Notes: generated by a model not told the origin, from the letters alone. Positions 21,782-29,717 are shown, counted from the stretch's first letter. The stretch: DNA of 53,954 bases from Isoetes engelmannii (GCA_011763485.2 JAANSK020274823.1:1-53954); one strand, 5' to 3'. Numbers and translations: made by a program.

Positions 21782-22429
21782 ATGAAGCAGATTGCAGCTC
21801 TACTGGTGGCGTGCGTGGCCCTGACGGGATGTGCGTCGATCGATGCCGTTCAGTCGGTGGCCGGGGTGTACAGCTCCGCCCGCAACGTGACGTCCGGCTA
21901 CCACGCTTATTCGTCCATCAAGGACCTGAAGAGCGCGAGCCCGCACTTTCAGGGCTACAACAGCGTCCTGGTGCTGGCGGACATCCGTCCGCGCGAAGAT
22001 GCGGCCGAACTGCCGGCGGCATTCGCCGGCAACATGGCGGTCTACACCAGCTCGCTGGCCCGCACGGTTCGTGCGCCGCTGCAGGTCTGCCAGGTCATGA
22101 ATCAGTGTTCCGGGAAGGTCCTGGTCCTGAACTTCAAGGAGGATGCCTACGATCGCAACATCGTTCAGCGCCTCACCGTCGGCGACAAGATCCGCGGGAA
22201 GCTGCTGTTCACCGACTCGAGCACGGGCCAGATCATCGATGAGAAGCGCGTCGAAATGGGCGAGAACTACGGTTCTCTGGCCCAGCTGACGTCCGGCATG
22301 ATCATGACCACCATGCTCAAGTCGTTCCCCTGGACCACCGAGGCCGAGGGTGAGCGCATCGGCAAGGAAGTCGAAAAAACCCCGGTCGTGGCGCCGCAGT
22401 ACGAGCGCATCCTGGGCAAGGCAAGCTGA
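21782..22429 (+). CDS. exported lipoprotein, 215 aa
   Basis: A signal peptide ending in the lipobox LTGC (cysteine at about 17) predicts a membrane-anchored lipoprotein. The mature part has a strand-helix pattern (YNSVLVLADIRPREDAAELP, KVLVLNFKEDAYDRNIVQ, KIRGKLLFTDSSTGQIIDEK), reminiscent of DUF4410-type envelope lipoproteins, though I cannot confirm it. The start at 21782 gives the signal peptide; the longer frame upstream is unlikely. A terminator follows. Confidence 0.75.
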   Translation: MKQIAALLVACVALTGCASIDAVQSVAGVYSSARNVTSGYHAYSSIKDLKSASPHFQGYNSVLVLADIRPREDAAELPAAFAGNMAVYTSSLARTVRAPLQVCQVMNQCSGKVLVLNFKEDAYDRNIVQRLTVGDKIRGKLLFTDSSTGQIIDEKRVEMGENYGSLAQLTSGMIMTTMLKSFPWTTEAEGERIGKEVEKTPVVAPQYERILGKAS

Positions 22430-22457
22430 TCGCCTCTCCCGAGACCTCCGGCTGAAA

Positions 22458-22483
22458 GACCCCGCCTGGTGCGGGGTTTTTCT
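22458..22483 (+). terminator. intrinsic terminator
   Basis: GACCCCGC-CTGGT-GCGGGGTT followed by TTTTC. Confidence 0.85.
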
Positions 22484-22506
22484 TGGGCATCCGGAATCCT
22501 GGGTAG

Positions 22507-22558
22507 TTGATATAGCAATTGGCAAATAGTACAATTGCAGCAGGTCAACAACGCAGGA
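22507..22558 (+). promoter_or_regulatory. shared promoter/leader, copy 9
   Basis: TTGATA (22507-22512), 17-bp spacer with CAATTGGCAAATAG, TACAAT (22530-22535), 7 bp, GGTCAACAA (22543-22551), then GCAGGAG. GTCAACAACG is a perfect ten-base match to the complement of the first RNA loop. Confidence 0.85.
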
Positions 22559-22565
22559 GTATCAG

Positions 22566-22790
22566 ATGAATCAGCCCCCGAAAGTGCTCGTCGAAATCGC
22601 AGATGGCCAGGTGGTGGGCGTCCGAGCGACGGATGCGGACATCGAAGTCGTCGTCATCGACTACGACAAGACCGATCACTACTTCGACGACCAGGAGTGC
22701 CGGATCGAGCGGCATGCTGCCGGTGAAGACCCCGATGCGGTCCACGAAGCGATCGCGGCCCTCGACCCGAACGATTCCGAGGAGGGCTGA
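22566..22790 (+). CDS. acidic hypothetical protein, 74 aa
   Basis: It heads the operon 22566-23487. The N-terminus is β (PKVLVEIADGQVVGVRATD), and the rest is acidic with DYDKTDHYFDDQEC. No family is recognised. Confidence 0.65.
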   Translation: MNQPPKVLVEIADGQVVGVRATDADIEVVVIDYDKTDHYFDDQECRIERHAAGEDPDAVHEAIAALDPNDSEEG

Positions 22791-22793
22791 ACC

Positions 22794-23150
22794 ATGGCCA
22801 AGGTCTACGCAGCGCCGGCGGGATTCGAAACGCCGAACATCGGCGTCGGCGCCGACTGGCAGGCCGAGGAGGCCCGCTACATCGAGCGGCTCGCCACCGA
22901 GGTACGCCGGCACGCCGCCAACAACGGCCTGGTCGGTGAAGTCGTGCGGTTCCACGTCGCAGACGGCCACGCCCAGTACCTCGTCTGGTCGACCTGCCCG
23001 CTGCAGCTGATCCACCTTGAGCTAGGCGACTGTTGGCAGATCCCGGAAGCCCATGCCCGCGGACTCAATCTGAGCGACATCCGGGCCCTGGTCGAGCGGG
23101 ACAAGGCTTTCAAGAAGAGCTGTTCGCCGACAAGGCCAACCAGCCGGTGA
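22794..23150 (+). CDS. hypothetical protein, 118 aa, likely frameshifted C-terminus
   Basis: Residues about 45-100 (VVRFHVADGHAQYLVWSTCPLQLIHLELGDCWQIPEAHARGLNLSDIRALV) form a coherent domain that I associate with plasmid proteins ending in a helix with A-L-F. In the annotated frame the end reads SCSPTRPTSR, which looks unnatural. In the -1 frame from about 23111 it would read ELFADKANQPV and stop at 23159-23161, overlapping the next ATG as TGATG, as elsewhere in the window. A base loss, sequencing error or programmed slip near CTTTCAAGAAG is possible. Confidence 0.6.
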   Translation: MAKVYAAPAGFETPNIGVGADWQAEEARYIERLATEVRRHAANNGLVGEVVRFHVADGHAQYLVWSTCPLQLIHLELGDCWQIPEAHARGLNLSDIRALVERDKAFKKSCSPTRPTSR

Positions 23151-23160
23151 CAGCGAGCTG

Positions 23161-23487
23161 ATGGGGTTCTCCCAGTACAGCATGAAGGCCGTCAACGGCC
23201 GCCCCTCCACAAAGCGGGCGGCTCCGGCCAAGTCGGTGCTGGTGGATTGTCGCGCCCCGCGGCCCGATGAGATCGAGGCCGGTGCCGAGCAGGCCTTTGA
23301 TCGCCGGGGGCCCGATGGGGTGATCCATACCGTCCTGGTTCGGGACTCCGGGGACTTCTACGCCCAGTTCGGCGCTCCCATCTGGGTGATGACCGAGAAC
23401 AATGCCGATGCGGCCGCCTGGCACCGCGAGATCCGGCAGGTCCGGTTCAACGCGTTCGGCGAAGAGAGAGCCCGGCGGACCTTCTGA
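23161..23487 (+). CDS. hypothetical protein, 108 aa
   Basis: It starts 10 bases after the annotated upstream stop, or overlaps it if the upstream gene is frameshifted. The sequence is α/β with VIHTVLVRDSGDFYAQFGAPIWVMTEN in the middle and a basic tail. No family is recognised. It converges tail-to-tail with the next gene, with no bases between the two stops. Confidence 0.6.
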   Translation: MGFSQYSMKAVNGRPSTKRAAPAKSVLVDCRAPRPDEIEAGAEQAFDRRGPDGVIHTVLVRDSGDFYAQFGAPIWVMTENNADAAAWHREIRQVRFNAFGEERARRTF

Positions 23488-24657
23488 TCAGCCCGCGGGT
23501 TTCAGGCGGAGGATCTTCCCCTGGTCGCTGCTGACCCAGACATCCCCTGAGGGGCTGATTCGGACCGAGCGCATGCGGCGCCCGGCATTGCGAATAACGC
23601 GCTCCTCCTGCTCGACACGCCCACCCTGCAGCTGCACCCGGTTCAGATGGTGGGCCCGCAACGACGGGATCAGCAAGGAACCCTTCCAGCCGGGAATGCG
23701 CTCTCCCTCATAGATCGCGAGGCCGGCGGTCGCGATGCTGGGCACGTAGTAGTAAACGGGTGGCTCCATGCCGGCTTTCGTCGATCCCTCGCCAACCGGG
23801 CCGCCGGTGTACTCCTCTCCGTGGCTCACGATCGGCCAGCCGTAGTTCTTGCCGGGCTCGATCCTGTTGAGCTCGTCCCCACCGCGGGGACCGTGCTCCG
23901 TAGACCAGAGCGTTCCGCTCGCGGATCGCGCCAAGCCCTGTGGATTGCGATGGCCGAAGCTCCAGATCTCCGGCAGGGCGCCGGCCTTCCCCACGAACGG
24001 GTTTTCGGCGGGGATGCGCCCGTCATCGAGCAGGCGGACGATCTTCCCCTGATGGGAGCCGAGATCCTGGGCCCGACCGGGTTCGCCGCGATCGCCGATC
24101 GACAGGAACACGTAGCCTGCTGGGTCGACCTCGACCGCCCCGCCGAAGTGGTGGCCTACCTCAGTCGGGGCGCTCGCGCTGAAGATGACGGCGACATCGA
24201 GCAGCTGGTCCCCCTCCAGCCGGCCGCGCAGCAGCCGGGTCGTGTACCCGCCGGGCGCCGGCGCCGCAAAGCTCAGGTAGAGCAGGTGGTTCTGCGCGAA
24301 TGCAGGGTGGAGGACCACCGCGAACAATCCGCCCTGACCGATCGCTGCAACTTCCGGAACCCCGGACACTGGTCGTCGATGGCCGGTCTGCAGGTCGATC
24401 CTGAGAAGTCGGCCCCGCTTTTCGGTGACCAGGAGGCCGTCGCCCGGAAGAAAGGCGAAGTCCCAGGGCGCTTCGAGATCGTCGACCACCACGTCGACGT
24501 CGAACCCAGGGTGCCCAAGGGTGTAGTGCCCGATGCCGCCCGGTAGGGCCGCGTTCTCGAAAGAGGCCCCTGTCGGCGCGTCCCAGGGACGCTGGGCCCA
24601 GGTGACACCGGTGAGGGCCGCCATCAGGGTGATCAGCAATCGGGGGGTGATGTTCAC
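23488..24657 (-). CDS. PQQ-type aldose/sorbosone dehydrogenase-like protein, exported, 389 aa
   Basis: The protein belongs to the soluble aldose (YliI/GDH-B, sorbosone dehydrogenase) family, which oxidises sugar aldehydes with pyrroloquinoline quinone in the periplasm. It begins with a signal peptide of about 21 residues (hydrophobic core LLITLMAALTG, then WAQ). Family motifs include LEAPWDFAFLPGDGLLVTEK, GGLFAVVLHPAF, HHFGGAVEVD, SIGDRG, SFGHRNPQGLA, EHGPRGGDELNRI and NYGWPIVSHGEEY. The length is typical. The start is a GTG. It is a metabolic cargo gene, unlike its neighbours, on the opposite strand and without a shared leader. Confidence 0.88.
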   Translation of the reverse strand: MNITPRLLITLMAALTGVTWAQRPWDAPTGASFENAALPGGIGHYTLGHPGFDVDVVVDDLEAPWDFAFLPGDGLLVTEKRGRLLRIDLQTGHRRPVSGVPEVAAIGQGGLFAVVLHPAFAQNHLLYLSFAAPAPGGYTTRLLRGRLEGDQLLDVAVIFSASAPTEVGHHFGGAVEVDPAGYVFLSIGDRGEPGRAQDLGSHQGKIVRLLDDGRIPAENPFVGKAGALPEIWSFGHRNPQGLARSASGTLWSTEHGPRGGDELNRIEPGKNYGWPIVSHGEEYTGGPVGEGSTKAGMEPPVYYYVPSIATAGLAIYEGERIPGWKGSLLIPSLRAHHLNRVQLQGGRVEQEERVIRNAGRRMRSVRISPSGDVWVSSDQGKILRLKPAG

Positions 24658-24673
24658 AGTCTCGGGCCCAATG

Positions 24674-24698
24674 AAAAGACCTCTCCGAAGAGAGGTCC
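24674..24698 (-). terminator. terminator of the minus-strand gene 24706-25176
   Basis: The repeated stem GACCTCTC-TTCG-GAGAGGTC is followed on the minus strand by TTTTCATTGGG. It separates that gene from the dehydrogenase gene. Confidence 0.75.
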
Positions 24699-24705
24699 GG
24701 GTGCA

Positions 24706-25176
24706 TCAGTGCAGCAATTTCTTCAGCTGGTCGATGACGTCCAGCGCGGAGATGCAGTACATCGGCTTGCCGTACAGCGCGGTGCGGTTGCGGTACTCCT
24801 GGTGGGTGCAGGTCAGCTGCTCGGCCGTCGTCAGCGGGATGTTCAGCCAGGCTGCGATGGCTTCCGAACCGAACAGAATCTGACCTTCGAGATGCAGTTT
24901 CGGGCCGCCGCCTGAATCGACAAACCCGCCGATGCGCTTCCATTCCGGGGAAACCGCCACCCAGCCTGCAAAGCACGCTGCAGAACCGCAGTTGTGCATC
25001 TCGAGTTCATCGGTGCAGAGGCTGTCAGCGTCCGGTTCGATCTGGGTGCCGTCTTCCTCAAAAGCGGTCTGCCAGTTGGCCATGTCCAGCTCGCTTCCCC
25101 GCTCGTGGACCCGTCCCATGATCGCGATGGCTTGGGTGACCGCTTCCACGTTGACCTGCTGATTCGTGTGTTCCAT
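24706..25176 (-). CDS. phage-type protein with HNCGxAxCxAGW motif, 156 aa
   Basis: The start at 25176 follows AGGAGGCGTC. The central MHNCGSAACFAGWVAVSP (about 60-77) is a motif seen in many phage and plasmid proteins of unknown function ('CGTxACIAGWA'). Further on LEGQILFGSEAIAAWLNIPLTTAEQL resembles the helical end of that family. It has a full GATACC leader and its own terminator. Confidence 0.7.
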   Translation of the reverse strand: MEHTNQQVNVEAVTQAIAIMGRVHERGSELDMANWQTAFEEDGTQIEPDADSLCTDELEMHNCGSAACFAGWVAVSPEWKRIGGFVDSGGGPKLHLEGQILFGSEAIAAWLNIPLTTAEQLTCTHQEYRNRTALYGKPMYCISALDVIDQLKKLLH

Positions 25177-25222
25177 GACGCCTCCTGCCCGGATGGGCTG
25201 TTGTTGACACCCAACAGGTATC
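25177..25222 (-). promoter_or_regulatory. GATACC-type leader (minus strand)
   Basis: On the minus strand: GATACC (plus 25217-25222), TGTCAACAA (plus 25201-25209), hairpin GCCC-ATCC-GGGC (plus 25187-25198) and AGGAGG. TGGG/CCCA can alternatively pair around the box, so two exclusive folds exist. Confidence 0.65.
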
Positions 25223-25248
25223 CATCCGTCCTGATCCCGGCGCCGGCG

Positions 25249-25276
25249 GATACCGTCGGCCGTACCTGCCGAGAGA
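25249..25276 (+). promoter_or_regulatory. GATACC hairpin leader without the box
   Basis: GATACC (25249-25254) is followed by the stem TCGGC/GCCGA around CGTACCT, then GAGAG and the ATG. TGATCC lies 11 bp upstream of GATACC. It is divergent to the leader at 25177-25222. Confidence 0.45.
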
Positions 25277-25281
25277 TCGCC

Positions 25282-25926
25282 ATGCGCTTCGCACCTCTTC
25301 TGTTGATCGCCCTGCTGGTCTCCCCGGGCGCATCCATCGCTCAATCCGCCTCCGAAAACCCCGCCATGTTCCAGACGCTCCCCCAGGTGCCGAACATCAA
25401 GACCGTGTTCCGGCCCGCCGATCCTGTCCTGGTGGTCGGTGACAGCCTGGTGGCCGGGTACGGGGTGAAGAAGGAGAACTCGTTCCCCTATCTGCTCGGG
25501 GAATGGACGCCGGCCAAGGTCACCGCGGCCGGCAAGTCGGGTGAGACCAGCACTCAGCTGCTCAAGCGCCTGCCTTCCGAGCTGGCGAAGAACGCATTCC
25601 GGTGGGTGCTGATCTGCACCGGCGGCAACGATCTCCTGCGATCCCAGTCGGACGGGACGCTCAAGGAGAATCTGGTCAAGATGGTGAAGATGGCGCGAGC
25701 CAACCAGGCTCACCCGGTCCTGATCGCCATTCCAGATCCCCGGACGAAGATCGACATGCCGCTGTACCGCGAGATCGGCAGCGCCTACCGGGTCCCGGTG
25801 CTCGAAGGCGTGGGTCAGAAGCTCGATGAACGCCACTTCCAGCGGGATGGCGTTCATCCGAACCCAGAGGGCTACCGCATCATCGCCCACGAGCTGGTCA
25901 AGCTGTTCGCCGTCGACCCGCAATAG
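25282..25926 (+). CDS. SGNH/GDSL hydrolase, exported, 214 aa
   Basis: It is a TesA/arylesterase-like serine hydrolase. The signal peptide is about 20 residues (RFAPLLLIALLVSPGASIAQ). Block I is GDSLVAGYG with the nucleophile S55, block III is GGNDLL (about 113-118), and block V is DGVHPNPEGYR (about 189-199), giving the catalytic D and H. The length (about 190 mature residues) fits the family. It would act in the periplasm on ester or thioester substrates. It carries a GATACC-hairpin leader, so it belongs to the window's regulon despite being cargo-like. Confidence 0.87.
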   Translation: MRFAPLLLIALLVSPGASIAQSASENPAMFQTLPQVPNIKTVFRPADPVLVVGDSLVAGYGVKKENSFPYLLGEWTPAKVTAAGKSGETSTQLLKRLPSELAKNAFRWVLICTGGNDLLRSQSDGTLKENLVKMVKMARANQAHPVLIAIPDPRTKIDMPLYREIGSAYRVPVLEGVGQKLDERHFQRDGVHPNPEGYRIIAHELVKLFAVDPQ

Positions 25927-25945
25927 CCGTCGGAGCGTTGCCGGC

Positions 25946-25996
25946 TGGCTTTTTATATTGGCAAGAAGTACAATAGCGACAGGTCAACAAGGGGGT
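25946..25996 (+). promoter_or_regulatory. shared promoter/leader, copy 10
   Basis: TGGCTT (25946-25951), 17-bp spacer with ATATTGGCAAGAAG, TACAAT (25969-25974), 7 bp, GGTCAACAA (25982-25990), then GGGGG. Confidence 0.85.
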
Positions 25997-26000
25997 CGCT

Positions 26001-27017
26001 ATGGGTGGCAATGCGCTGAAAGCGTCACACGATTTCGAGACGCGCCGGGTTCCGGCCGCTGAGTATCACCAGGAAATCGTTCCCGCCCTGCAGGCTTCGC
26101 TGTCGCGCCTGTTCCCCCGGACCCGGGTCGCCTGCATCCCCTCGTATGGGGACAAGCCCGACTTCGGTGACGTCGACTTCCTCATCGAGACGGACTACCT
26201 GGGCTCCAACTGGGTCAACGAGGTGTTGTCCGAGTTCGCCCCGCGGGCCTGGGTGAAGAATGGCAACGTGCTGTCCTTCGAGTTCCGCGGCTTCCAGGTC
26301 GACCTGATCGCCACCAAGGGCGAAGAATTCAGCTGGACGCTGGCCTACTTCGCGTTCAACGACCTGGGCAACCTGATTGGCCGCGTCGCCCACAAGATGG
26401 GCTTCAAGTTCGGTCACGACGGCCTCTGGTACGTCCTGCGCGACGGCGAGCACTCCACCCATGTGGTCGAGGAGATCCGGCTCACGATGTCGGAATGGGA
26501 TCGTGCGCTGGCGTTCCTCGGTTTCGACCCGGCGCGCTACCGCCGTGGCTTCCAGACGCTGGAGGAGATCTTCAACTTCGTGACCGAATCGAGCTGCTTC
26601 GATCGCGACATCTTCCTGCTGGAGAACCGCAACCACGCGTCCCGCATCCGAGACCGCAAGCGCAAGACCTACACCGCCTTCCTCGAATGGGTGGAGGCCC
26701 GTCCGGAGCTGAAGCAGCACCAGTGGCCGGCCGAGAAGTCGGCGCACCTGGCGCGGGCTGACGAGGCGTTCCCGGGCTTCCGGGCGCGGCGGGAGGCTGC
26801 CTTCGAGAAGATGGCGCGCAACCGGGCGATCCGGGCCCGCTTCAACGGCGATCTGGTCCGTCAGCTGACGGGTCTGCAGGGCGCGGACCTGGGCGATCGC
26901 ATGCGCGATCTGAAGGCGCTGTTTCCGAACCCGATGGCGCTGGAAACCTTCGTGCTGGCGGCGACGGATGCCCAGATCGAGCAGTTCATCAAGACCGGCG
27001 AGGTGGCGCCGTGCTGA
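26001..27017 (+). CDS. nucleotidyltransferase-fold protein, 338 aa
   Basis: Residues about 48-64 (PSYGDKPDFGDVDFLIET) carry the G-[S/D]-x-DxD pattern of the pol-β-like nucleotidyltransferase fold, with a third acidic residue in GFQVDLIAT (about 98). The rest is helical and basic (RIRDRKRKTYTAFLEW). Related proteins occur in phages and plasmids; substrates are unknown (nucleotide, RNA end or protein). It heads the operon to 27313 under shared promoter 10 with no strong ribosome site. Confidence 0.7.
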   Translation: MGGNALKASHDFETRRVPAAEYHQEIVPALQASLSRLFPRTRVACIPSYGDKPDFGDVDFLIETDYLGSNWVNEVLSEFAPRAWVKNGNVLSFEFRGFQVDLIATKGEEFSWTLAYFAFNDLGNLIGRVAHKMGFKFGHDGLWYVLRDGEHSTHVVEEIRLTMSEWDRALAFLGFDPARYRRGFQTLEEIFNFVTESSCFDRDIFLLENRNHASRIRDRKRKTYTAFLEWVEARPELKQHQWPAEKSAHLARADEAFPGFRARREAAFEKMARNRAIRARFNGDLVRQLTGLQGADLGDRMRDLKALFPNPMALETFVLAATDAQIEQFIKTGEVAPC

Positions 27018-27313
27018 TCGCTACCCGTTACCAGATCCTCGACCAGATTCCCTCGAAGAGCGCGGTCCGGCACGCGGTGCCGGAGAAGCCGATCCGGGTG
27101 GCCACGCTGATCCGGCGCGAGCAGTTCGAGCGCACCGGGGCGCTGGTCCACCTGGAGACGGTGTTTCTGGAGGACCACCTCCATGACTGGCAATGGGACA
27201 AAGGCTCCTTCCGCTACTACACCCGGGTGGCCGAGGTGGCCGACGTGGTGCTGGTCTATGAGGAGCGGAAGGTGAAAGACGTCGCCGGCGTGGGGCCGTC
27301 GAACGGAACGTAG
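27011..27313 (+). CDS. hypothetical protein, 100 aa
   Basis: A GTG start overlaps the nucleotidyltransferase gene by seven bases. The protein is β-rich (KPIRVATLIRREQFERTGALVHLETVFLED, RVAEVADVVLVYEER) with a charged tail. No family is recognised. Coupling suggests it is functionally tied to the nucleotidyltransferase. Confidence 0.6.
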   Translation: MLIATRYQILDQIPSKSAVRHAVPEKPIRVATLIRREQFERTGALVHLETVFLEDHLHDWQWDKGSFRYYTRVAEVADVVLVYEERKVKDVAGVGPSNGT

Positions 27314-27363
27314 GGTCCGATTCGGGTGGATACCGTCATGGCACCAACCCCACCGAATCACCG

Positions 27364-27693
27364 ATGAACGACCTCATCAAGCGTCACCTTGGCGAAATGA
27401 CCGCCTCCCAGCGGCAGACCACTCTCCGGCAATGGGCCGAGGCTCCGCTGTTCCGCTACCTCCTGATCAACCTGGCCGGCCTGGCCGCCCTGATTGGTAC
27501 CTACTACGTGCCCTGGAGCGCGGAGGGATGGATGGGAAGCTGGCTGCACGCCGGACGGACGGCGGGCTACTGCTTCGTCGCCTTCAACGGGGTGTCGCTC
27601 CTCGTGTTTGGCCACCTGCGGAAGTACGCCCGTGGCCAGCTGCGCTACCGGAACCGGGGCAAGTCGCCGCGGCCGGCGGTCACCAAGGGCTAG
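27364..27693 (+). CDS. small membrane protein, 109 aa
   Basis: Two hydrophobic segments, about 31-48 (LLINLAGLAALIGTYYV) and 70-86 (YCFVAFNGVSLLVFG), predict two transmembrane helices with both ends in the cytoplasm; the C-terminus is strongly basic. GATACC occurs at 27329-27334 upstream, without the box. Function unknown. Confidence 0.6.
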   Translation: MNDLIKRHLGEMTASQRQTTLRQWAEAPLFRYLLINLAGLAALIGTYYVPWSAEGWMGSWLHAGRTAGYCFVAFNGVSLLVFGHLRKYARGQLRYRNRGKSPRPAVTKG

Positions 27694-27716
27694 GGCGGCC
27701 TGATCCTTTGGCGGGC

Positions 27717-27750
27717 GATACCGTCCTGTCGGTCAACAACGACAGGAGGT
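27717..27750 (+). promoter_or_regulatory. GATACC-type leader with 7-bp dyad around the box
   Basis: GATACC (27717-27722); TCCTGTC (27724-27730) pairs perfectly with GACAGGA (27741-27747), and the loop is GGTCAACAAC. The AGGAGG site begins in the 3' arm, so folding would hide it. TGATCC lies 10 bp upstream of GATACC. This is the clearest example of the class. Confidence 0.8.
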
Positions 27751-27755
27751 GCCTG

Positions 27756-28400
27756 ATGGACAAGCAGCAAGAAGGATTCGTGATCGTGGGACCGACCGAA
27801 GACGGCGAGACCTTGTACTGGTCGAATCGTCTGGGTTGGGTGTCTCGGAAGCTCGCGAGCGTGCTCGATGCGTCATTCCTCAACAGCCCCAAGCTCGAAG
27901 AGGAAGTCCGCCGCGAATCCGCTCCGCTGAAACAGCGGGTGCTGGTGCTGGTTCATCCGGGATCGGCGTGCGGATCGGCCGATTTCAACATCGGCTTCAA
28001 GCTGGCTCAGGAAGGTCGAGACGCCATCTGCCAGGACCTGGAGAGCTGGACCGGCGACATCCTGGTGGTCGATGGCTTCCTCTCGGATGAACTCGACCGC
28101 TATCCCCGCCTGTTCCATGCGATTCACGGCGCCTTCGGACGTGCAGCCTGCGCTCAACGGGTGTTCGCCTGCGATTCGGTGGGCCGGCACTTCAGCGAGA
28201 AGTTGCCGGGGATCATCGAGTCGTCGGCTTGGTCGGACCCGACCCGGTTCGAGTTCGTGCTGACCGGCGCCTGGTATGACCCGGAGAACCGGTGGGGCTG
28301 TGTGAACGGGGTTGTCGATCTGCTGAACTGCCGTGGCTTCGACACCCAGGTGCTGGATTCCGCGATGCAGCAGCCCGAGGAAGAGACGGAAACGGCGTAA
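27756..28400 (+). CDS. hypothetical protein, 214 aa
   Basis: The start follows AGGAGG. The segment RVLVLVHPGSACGSADFNIGF (about 64-84) with ILVVDGFLSDELDRYP further on looks like a Rossmann-like α/β enzyme with a conserved small-residue loop, but I cannot assign the family. Two cysteine-rich loops (GRAACAQRVFACDSVG) follow. Single-gene unit with terminator. Confidence 0.65.
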   Translation: MDKQQEGFVIVGPTEDGETLYWSNRLGWVSRKLASVLDASFLNSPKLEEEVRRESAPLKQRVLVLVHPGSACGSADFNIGFKLAQEGRDAICQDLESWTGDILVVDGFLSDELDRYPRLFHAIHGAFGRAACAQRVFACDSVGRHFSEKLPGIIESSAWSDPTRFEFVLTGAWYDPENRWGCVNGVVDLLNCRGFDTQVLDSAMQQPEEETETA

Positions 28401-28404
28401 CCAC

Positions 28405-28430
28405 AAGGGACTCTTCGGAGTCCCTTTTTC
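28405..28430 (+). terminator. intrinsic terminator
   Basis: AAGGGACTC-TTCG-GAGTCCCTT followed by TTT. Confidence 0.85.
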
Positions 28431-28529
28431 GTCCGGAACCTGTTCTGGATGTGGCCGGCTGGCGCGGAATCCTGTGCGCTCGATTCTCTCTCGATGGTCC
28501 TCAAACCCTGCTTTTATCGGGCTGGGCGG

Positions 28530-28580
28530 TTGCTTTTATCATTGGCCTTTTATACAATACAAGCCGGTCAACAAGCGAGG
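28530..28580 (+). promoter_or_regulatory. shared promoter/leader, copy 11
   Basis: TTGCTT (28530-28535), 17-bp spacer with CATTGGCCTTTTA, TACAAT (28553-28558), 7 bp, GGTCAACAA (28566-28574), then GCGAGGA. Confidence 0.85.
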
Positions 28581-28587
28581 AAAACCC

Positions 28588-29100
28588 ATGCGAACGAAGT
28601 TCCCCGAAGGCACCACCCTGCGTCAGATGGTCGGCACCCTGCTGTCCACGTTCTCCGGCGATGAGAGCGCCCGGGTCCTGACGGATCACGACATCGACAA
28701 CGGCGGCGTCAGCAACATCGCCCGCGAGATTCACGAGACCGCCATCAGCGGCTCCGGCATCAGCTTCTCGGAAGCCGAGCCGTACTACTCGGCGTCGGGT
28801 TACGACGACGGCATGACCTCGGTGATGGTGTTCCGTCTCGGCGAAGAGTACGTGGTGGCGGTCGTCGCTTACCCGAACTACTGCGACGACAACTACGACG
28901 GCAGCCTCAACAGCATGACGGGCGTTCTGACGCTCGACGAGGCGAAGGCGAAGATTGAAGAAATCTATGCCGAAGCGCGTCAGGCGCTGGAAAACCATAT
29001 CAACAACATGGGCGAGACGAAGGCGTTCCTGTTCGACAAGATGGACCGCGAGCATGGCCAGGCGCCCGAGGTCGATGAAGACGAGGAGGTGCTGGCGTGA
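28588..29100 (+). CDS. hypothetical protein, 170 aa, paralogue of 43027-43509
   Basis: No family is named, but the C-terminal 80 residues align with the product of 43027-43509: Y-x-x-Y-C-D-D, then D-G-x-L, S-x-x-x-V-L-T-L-D-x-A, then a helix with E...HI. The strand-rich middle (SVMVFRLGEEYVVAVVAYP) precedes it. The gene heads the operon 28588-30860 and overlaps the next start by GTGA. Confidence 0.7.
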   Translation: MRTKFPEGTTLRQMVGTLLSTFSGDESARVLTDHDIDNGGVSNIAREIHETAISGSGISFSEAEPYYSASGYDDGMTSVMVFRLGEEYVVAVVAYPNYCDDNYDGSLNSMTGVLTLDEAKAKIEEIYAEARQALENHINNMGETKAFLFDKMDREHGQAPEVDEDEEVLA

Positions 29101-29717
29101 TCGGACAACAGACGCTCGCCGCGGCGGTGGCCCGGCGCATCCCGGTCTCGGTGCCGCTGGTTCTGCAGCTGTCCTATGCCACGGACGATTCGTGCCAGTT
29201 CCAGTTCTACGCCGAGGGCCACCACAGCGCGATCGAGATGGCCGACGCGGCCCTCGATCGCATCCGGCTCGATGAACGCGACATTCCCGCCTGGGTCGTG
29301 CGCCAAGCGCCGGTGAAGCAGGTCTGGCAGCGGACGGTTCGCTCCCGAGCGGGTGAAAACGCCCTCGGCGATCACGAGTTCCGGCACCACGACGAGCCGT
29401 CCCGCGGCGCAAAGCCGGTCACGGTGATGGACCTCTGGTTTCCGCTGCATGCGTTCAAGGAGCGGCCGCGCCTGGAAGTGCCCAACACCGAGGCGGAGCT
29501 GGCCAAGGCGGTGAAGGTGGGCCGCGTGGCGGTGGGTCAGCGGGAGTTCGACGCGATCGTGGTGCAGATCAGCGACCTGCGCCTCTCGTGCGACCTGGTG
29601 AACGACCGGCAGCTGCGGTTGGCCGCGCAGTTGGCCCGCAGTCACGGCGTCGAGCTGGATGTCTCCGTCGATCTGAAGGCGCGAGTCGCTCACGCACTCG
29701 CCGGGAAGCGGGCCTGA
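29097..29717 (+). CDS. hypothetical protein, 206 aa
   Basis: A GTG start overlaps the upstream stop. The first third is β (VSVPLVLQLSYATDDSCQFQFYAEG), and the middle has a histidine-rich loop (GDHEFRHHDEPSRG). The end is helical. Its stop overlaps the next start as TGATG. No family is recognised. Confidence 0.6.
   Translation: MIGQQTLAAAVARRIPVSVPLVLQLSYATDDSCQFQFYAEGHHSAIEMADAALDRIRLDERDIPAWVVRQAPVKQVWQRTVRSRAGENALGDHEFRHHDEPSRGAKPVTVMDLWFPLHAFKERPRLEVPNTEAELAKAVKVGRVAVGQREFDAIVVQISDLRLSCDLVNDRQLRLAAQLARSHGVELDVSVDLKARVAHALAGKRA

Noticed and set aside
24994-25281. Longer N-terminus for the SGNH hydrolase
   Set aside because: It would remove the signal peptide from the N-terminus and run opposite the start and leader of the divergent gene at 24706-25176.
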